From NCBI RefSeq assembly GCF_029784165.1, contig NC_073695.1, forward strand, positions 6,484,183 to 6,548,182: DNA of 64,000 bases. Reading direction: 5' to 3'. Source of the DNA: Wyeomyia smithii. Taxonomy: Eukaryota; Arthropoda; Insecta; Diptera; Culicidae. Below are positions 60,400 to 64,000 of the stretch, one piece after another. The first letter of the stretch is position 1; each line of letters opens with the position of its first letter. A program made the translations under genes and the position numbers. The notes below the pieces were generated by a model, which did no database searches, was not told the DNA's origin, and saw only the letters and a program-made list of their open reading frames with translations.

Positions 60400-61285
60400 T
60401 TTTCTATTTTCTATTTTTTTTTGTTTTCTATTTCTATACTGTTTTCTTTTTTTTTGCTTTCTATTTTCTGTTTTTTGTTTTCTGTTTCCTGCTTTTTGTT
60501 TTCTGCTTTCTGGTTTCTGTTTTCTGTTTTCTGTTTTCTGTTTTCTGTTTTCTGTTTTCTGTTTTCTGTTTTCTGTTTTCTGTTTTCTGTTTTCTGTTTT
60601 CTGTTTTCTGTTTTCTGTTTTCTGTTTTCTGTTTTCTGTTTTCTGTTTTCTGTTTTCTGTTTTCTGTTTTCTGTTTTCTGTTTTCTGTTTTCTGTTTTCT
60701 GTTTTCTGTTTTCTGTTTTCTGTTTTCTGTTTTCTGTTTTCTGTTTTCTGTTTTCTGTTTTCTGTTTTCTGTTTTCTGTTTTCTGTTTTCTGTTTTCTGT
60801 TTTCTGTTTTCTGTTTTCTGTTTTCTGTTTTCTGTTTTCTGTTTTCTGTTTTCTGTTTTCTGTTTTCTGTTTTCTGTTTTCTGTTTTCTGTTTTCTGTTT
60901 TCTGTTTTCTGTTTTCTGTTTTCTGTTTTCTGTTTTCTGTTTTCTGTTCTCTGTTTTCTGTTTTCTGTTTTCTGTTTTCTTTTTTCTTTTTTCTGTTTTC
61001 TGTTTTCTGTTTTCTGTTTTCTGTTTTCTGTTTTCTGTTTTCTGTTTTCTGTTTTCTGTTTTCTGTTTTCTGTTTTCTGTTTTCTGTTTTCTGTTTTCTG
61101 TTTTCTGTTTTCTGTTTTCTGTTTTCTGTTTTCTGTTTTCTGTTTTCTGTTTTCTGTTTTCTGTTTTCTGTTTTCTGTTTTCTGTTTTCTGTTTTCTGTT
61201 TTCTGTTTTCTGTTTTCTGTTTTCTGTTTTCTGTTTTCTGTTTTCTGTTTTCCGTTTTCTGTTTTCTGTTTTCTGTTTTCTGTTT
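60400..61285 (+). repeat. TTTTCTG 7-bp tandem array
   Basis: Degenerate from about 60400, regular from about 60516 to 61285: roughly 110 units with very few changes (for example near 60950 and 60980). All three + frames are open; the resulting 500-codon frames are artefacts. Confidence 0.95.
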
Positions 61286-62245
61286 TCTCTATTCTCTATT
61301 CTCTATTCTCTATTCTCTATTCTCTATTCTCTATTCTCTATTCTCTATTCCCTATTCCCTATTCTCTATTCTCTATTCTCTATTCTCTATTCTCTATTCT
61401 CTATTCTCTATTCTCTATTCTCTATTCTCTATTCTCTATTCTCTATTCTCTATTCTCTATTCTCTATTCTCTATTCTCTATTCTCTATTCTCTATTCTCT
61501 ATTCTCTATTCTCTATTCTCTATTCTCTATTCTCTATTCTCTATTCTGTATTCTCTATTCTCTATTCTCTATTCTCTATTCTCTATTCTCTATTCTCTAT
61601 TCTCTATTCTCTATTCTCTGTTCTCTATTCTCTATTCTCTATTCTCTATTCTATATTCTCTATTCTCTATTCTCTATTCTCTATTCTCTATTCTCTATTC
61701 TCTATTCTCTATTCTCTATTCTCTATTCTCTATTCTCTATTCTCTATTCTCTATTCTCTATTCTCTATTCTCTATTCTCTATTCTCTATTCTCTATTCTC
61801 TATTCTCTATTCTCTATTCTCTATTCTCTATTCTCTATTCTCTATTCTCTATTCTCTATTCTCTATTCTCTATTCTCTCTTCTCTATTCTCTAATATCTA
61901 ATCTCTATTCTCTATTCTCTATTCTCTATTCTCTATTCTCTATTCTCTATTCTCTATTCTCTATTCTCTATTCTCTATTCTCTATTCTCTATTCTCTATT
62001 CTCTATTCTCTATTATCTATTCTCTATTCTCTATTCTCTATTCTCTATTCTCTATTCTCTATTCTCTATTCTCTATTCTCTATTCTGTATTCTCTATTCT
62101 CTATTCTCTATTCTCTATTCTCTATTCTCTATTCTCTATTCTCTATTCTCTATTCTCTATTCTCTATTCTCTATTCTCTATTCTCTATTCTCTATTCTCT
62201 ATTCTGTATTCTCTATTCTCTATTCTCTTTTTTCTATACTCTATC
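61286..62245 (+). repeat. TTCTCTA 7-bp tandem array
   Basis: About 135 units of TTCTCTA follow the TTTTCTG array with no gap and the same 7-bp period. Rare variants (TTCCCTA near 61350, TTCTGTA near 61550, 62085 and 62205). Confidence 0.95.
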
Positions 62246-63690
62246 CTGTAGCTTTAGCTCTAGCTCTAGCGCTAGTTTTTGCTTTAGCTTTAGTTCTAGC
62301 TCTGGCTCTAGCCCTCGCTCTAGCTCTAGCTCTAGCTCTAGCTCTAACTCTAGGATCTAGCTCTAGCTCTAGCTGTAGCTCTAGATGAGCTCTAGTTGTA
62401 GCTTTATCTGTAGCCCTGGCTGTAGCTCTAACTGTACCTCTAGCTCTTGCTGTAGTTCTAGCTTTAACTCTAGCTCTTACTTCAGTTTTATGTCTAGTTG
62501 TAGCTCTAGCTCTGGTTCTAACTTAAGCTCTAGCTCTAGCTGTAGCTCTGGCTCTAACTCTAGTTGTAGCTCTTGTTTTAGCTTCAGCTCTAACTCTAGA
62601 TGTAGCTGTAGCTGTAGCTCTCGTTCTAGCTCTAGCTCTAGCTTTAGCTCTAGCTCTAGCTCTAACTCTAGCTCTAGCTCTAGCTATAGCTCTAGTTTTA
62701 GCTCTAGTTTTAGTTCTAGCTTTAGCTCTAATTTTATCTCTAGCTGTAGCTGTCGCTGTAGCTCTAGCTCTGGTTCTAACTTTAGCTCTAGCTCTAATTT
62801 TAGCTCTAGCTGTAGTTGTAGATGTAGCTCTAGATCTGGTTCTAACTTTAGCTCTAGCTCTAGCTCTAGCTGTAGCTCTAATTTTAGCTCTAGCTCTAAC
62901 TCTAATTTTAGCCCTAGCTGTAGCTGTAGCTATAGCTGTAGCACTGGATCTAGCCGCAGCTCTAGTTCTCGTTCCAGCATTAGCTCTAGCACTAGATCTA
63001 GCTGTAGCTGTAGCTCTTGTTTTAGCTCCGAGCTCTAGCTTTAGATCTAGTTGTACCTCTAGCTCTTGCTTTAGCTCTAGCTATAGCTGTAGCTCTGACT
63101 CTAGCTCCAGCTGTAGCTCTAGCGCCAGCTCTAGTTTTAGCTCTATCTCTAGTTTCAGCTCTAGCTCCAGTTTTCAGATCTAGCTCTTTTTTTAGTTCCA
63201 GCCCTAGTTTTAGCTCTAGTTTGAGCTCTATCTGTAGCTCTAGCTCTGGTTCTAACTTCAGGTCTAGCTCTAGCTCTAGCTCAAGTTTTAGCTTAAGCTC
63301 TGGCTCTAGCTCTAGCCGTAACTCTAGCTCTTGTTCTAGCTTTCGCAAAGCCTTGGTGCTACATTTCGATTCGGAATTTGACCTTCTGTTTACTATACAC
63401 AGACTTCGCAGCCAACCGTTAAGTGTACAGGACTGACACTAACAGTCTCTCCCGAGTCAAGACTCAAACCTACGACGACTGGCTTGTTAGGCCAGCATCG
63501 TACCTCGAGCTGGGGAGTGTAGCTTTAGTTCTAGCTCTAATTTTAGCTCGAAATCTAACTGTAGCTGTTGCTCTTGTTGTAGCTCTAGCACTAGCGCTGA
63601 CTCTAGCTCTTGCTCTAGTTGTAGCTATAGCTCTAACTGTGGCTCTAGCTCTAGTTTTAAATCTAGTTTTAGCTCTAGCTCTATCACTAC
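62246..63690 (+). repeat. TAGCTC 6-bp array, degenerate
   Basis: Units of TAGCTC with many TAGTTT, TAGCTG and TAACTC variants. AGCT is palindromic, so both strands look alike and open frames appear on both (217 codons + at 62385-63038; 108 codons - at 63022-63348). A SINE interrupts it at 63345-63509 and the array continues to about 63690. Confidence 0.9.
63345..63509 (-). mobile_element. tRNA-derived SINE, copy 3 of 3
   Basis: Matches copies at 15.2 and 42.6 kb from head (..GATGCTGGCCTAACAAGCC) to tail GTAGCACCAAGGCTTTGC. The B box is changed to GGTTTGAGTC (opposite 63461-63470). It splits the TAGCTC array. Confidence 0.7.
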
Positions 63691-64000
63691 AACAATCTCT
63701 TAATGCTATGCCCTTCTCTATATCTATCTCATGCTTGTTCTTTCACGGTTTCGCTTCAGCGTTTTGTTTTGCGCGTTCTCTCCCTTTTTGCTAACTTTCC
63801 ACTCTCTCCTATTTTTTCTCTTCTTTGATTTCTCATACTTTTATTCTTTCTCTCAGTTTACCTTTCTCTCTTTATCATTTTTTTTTGTTATTCCTTCTTT
63901 ACTTTGTTTTTTTTTAATTCTTATTTTTTTAACTTCCCTTTTCTGATAGTTTATCTATATTGTTTTTTATGTCTTCTTCTATTTCATTCTTCTCCGTTTT
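63690..64000 (+). repeat. T/C-rich degenerate sequence to the window end
   Basis: Pyrimidine-rich + strand like the region at 13.6-16.6 kb. It continues out of the window. No gene. Confidence 0.6.

Noticed and set aside
60516..62245. Telomere-like 7-bp repeats
   Set aside because: The units lack the G-rich strand of telomeres, and unrelated sequence continues on both sides.
60355..62388. 677-codon and two other 500-codon frames on the + strand
   Set aside because: All three + frames are open through the 7-bp arrays; the cyclic residues follow the DNA period.
62385..63348. 217-codon Ser/Cys-rich frame (+) and 108-codon Glu/Leu/Lys-rich frame (-)
   Set aside because: Both are readings of the TAGCTC array; the composition reflects the hexamer only.

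Overview
This is insect-type nuclear DNA, most likely from a mosquito or related dipteran. It is AT-rich, has no operon structure, and is crowded with fragments of Tc1/mariner DD37E and DD37D elements, a hAT element, non-LTR retrotransposons, tRNA-derived SINEs, foldback/MITE elements and very long simple-sequence arrays. The assignment rests on the DD37E transposase type, which is known from mosquitoes, and on general composition; the species cannot be read from the sequence. I see no intact host protein-coding gene and no rRNA or tRNA gene. Nearly all long open frames are translations of simple repeats.

Layout. 0.5-5 kb: foldback hairpins, three copies of a dispersed repeat that carries a CCAAT/TATA promoter-like block, a dead DD37E transposase, and a reverse transcriptase fragment fused to its end. 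5-10.5 kb: degenerate AT-rich DNA, then a GC-richer unique island. 11-17.7 kb: C/T-rich arrays including about 1.2 kb of an 8-bp repeat (CTTCTTCA). 18.3-21 kb: a unique island that begins at a recursive-splice-like site. 21-26.3 kb: a TA-flanked MITE, a rearranged DD37D (maT-like) transposase, nested inverted repeats, and an internally deleted DD37E element with both TIRs. 26.6-27.7 kb: a (TC)-rich tract. 28.7-33.6 kb: a TTAA-flanked MITE, a unique island, a gag-like ORF1 remnant, and a promoter repeat hit by a pogo/Tigger-like MITE. 34.4-37 kb: a 2.5-kb element bounded by TIRs. 37.9-40.5 kb: a hAT N-terminus with a BED finger, a (TAA)n array and a long non-LTR reverse transcriptase. 41-46 kb: SINEs and a promoter repeat interrupted by a third DD37E copy. 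46.8-50.3 kb: a unique island. 53.4-54.3 kb: a retrotransposon 3' fragment and another promoter repeat. 54.8-57.4 kb: a complex array with units in both orientations, split by a SINE with a 16-bp target-site duplication. 58.4-60.3 kb: a unique island with the best recursive-splice-like site. 60.4-64 kb: two abutting 7-bp arrays, then a 6-bp array.

How the parts fit. Two sites with a branch-point-like motif, pyrimidine tract and back-to-back AG|GT (18.3 and 59.1 kb) lie on the + strand in unique islands. The long simple arrays are all pyrimidine-rich on that same strand. One economical reading is that the whole window lies inside a very long intron of a gene transcribed on the + strand, with transposons and satellites between a few constrained islands. 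This is inference; RNA data would decide it.
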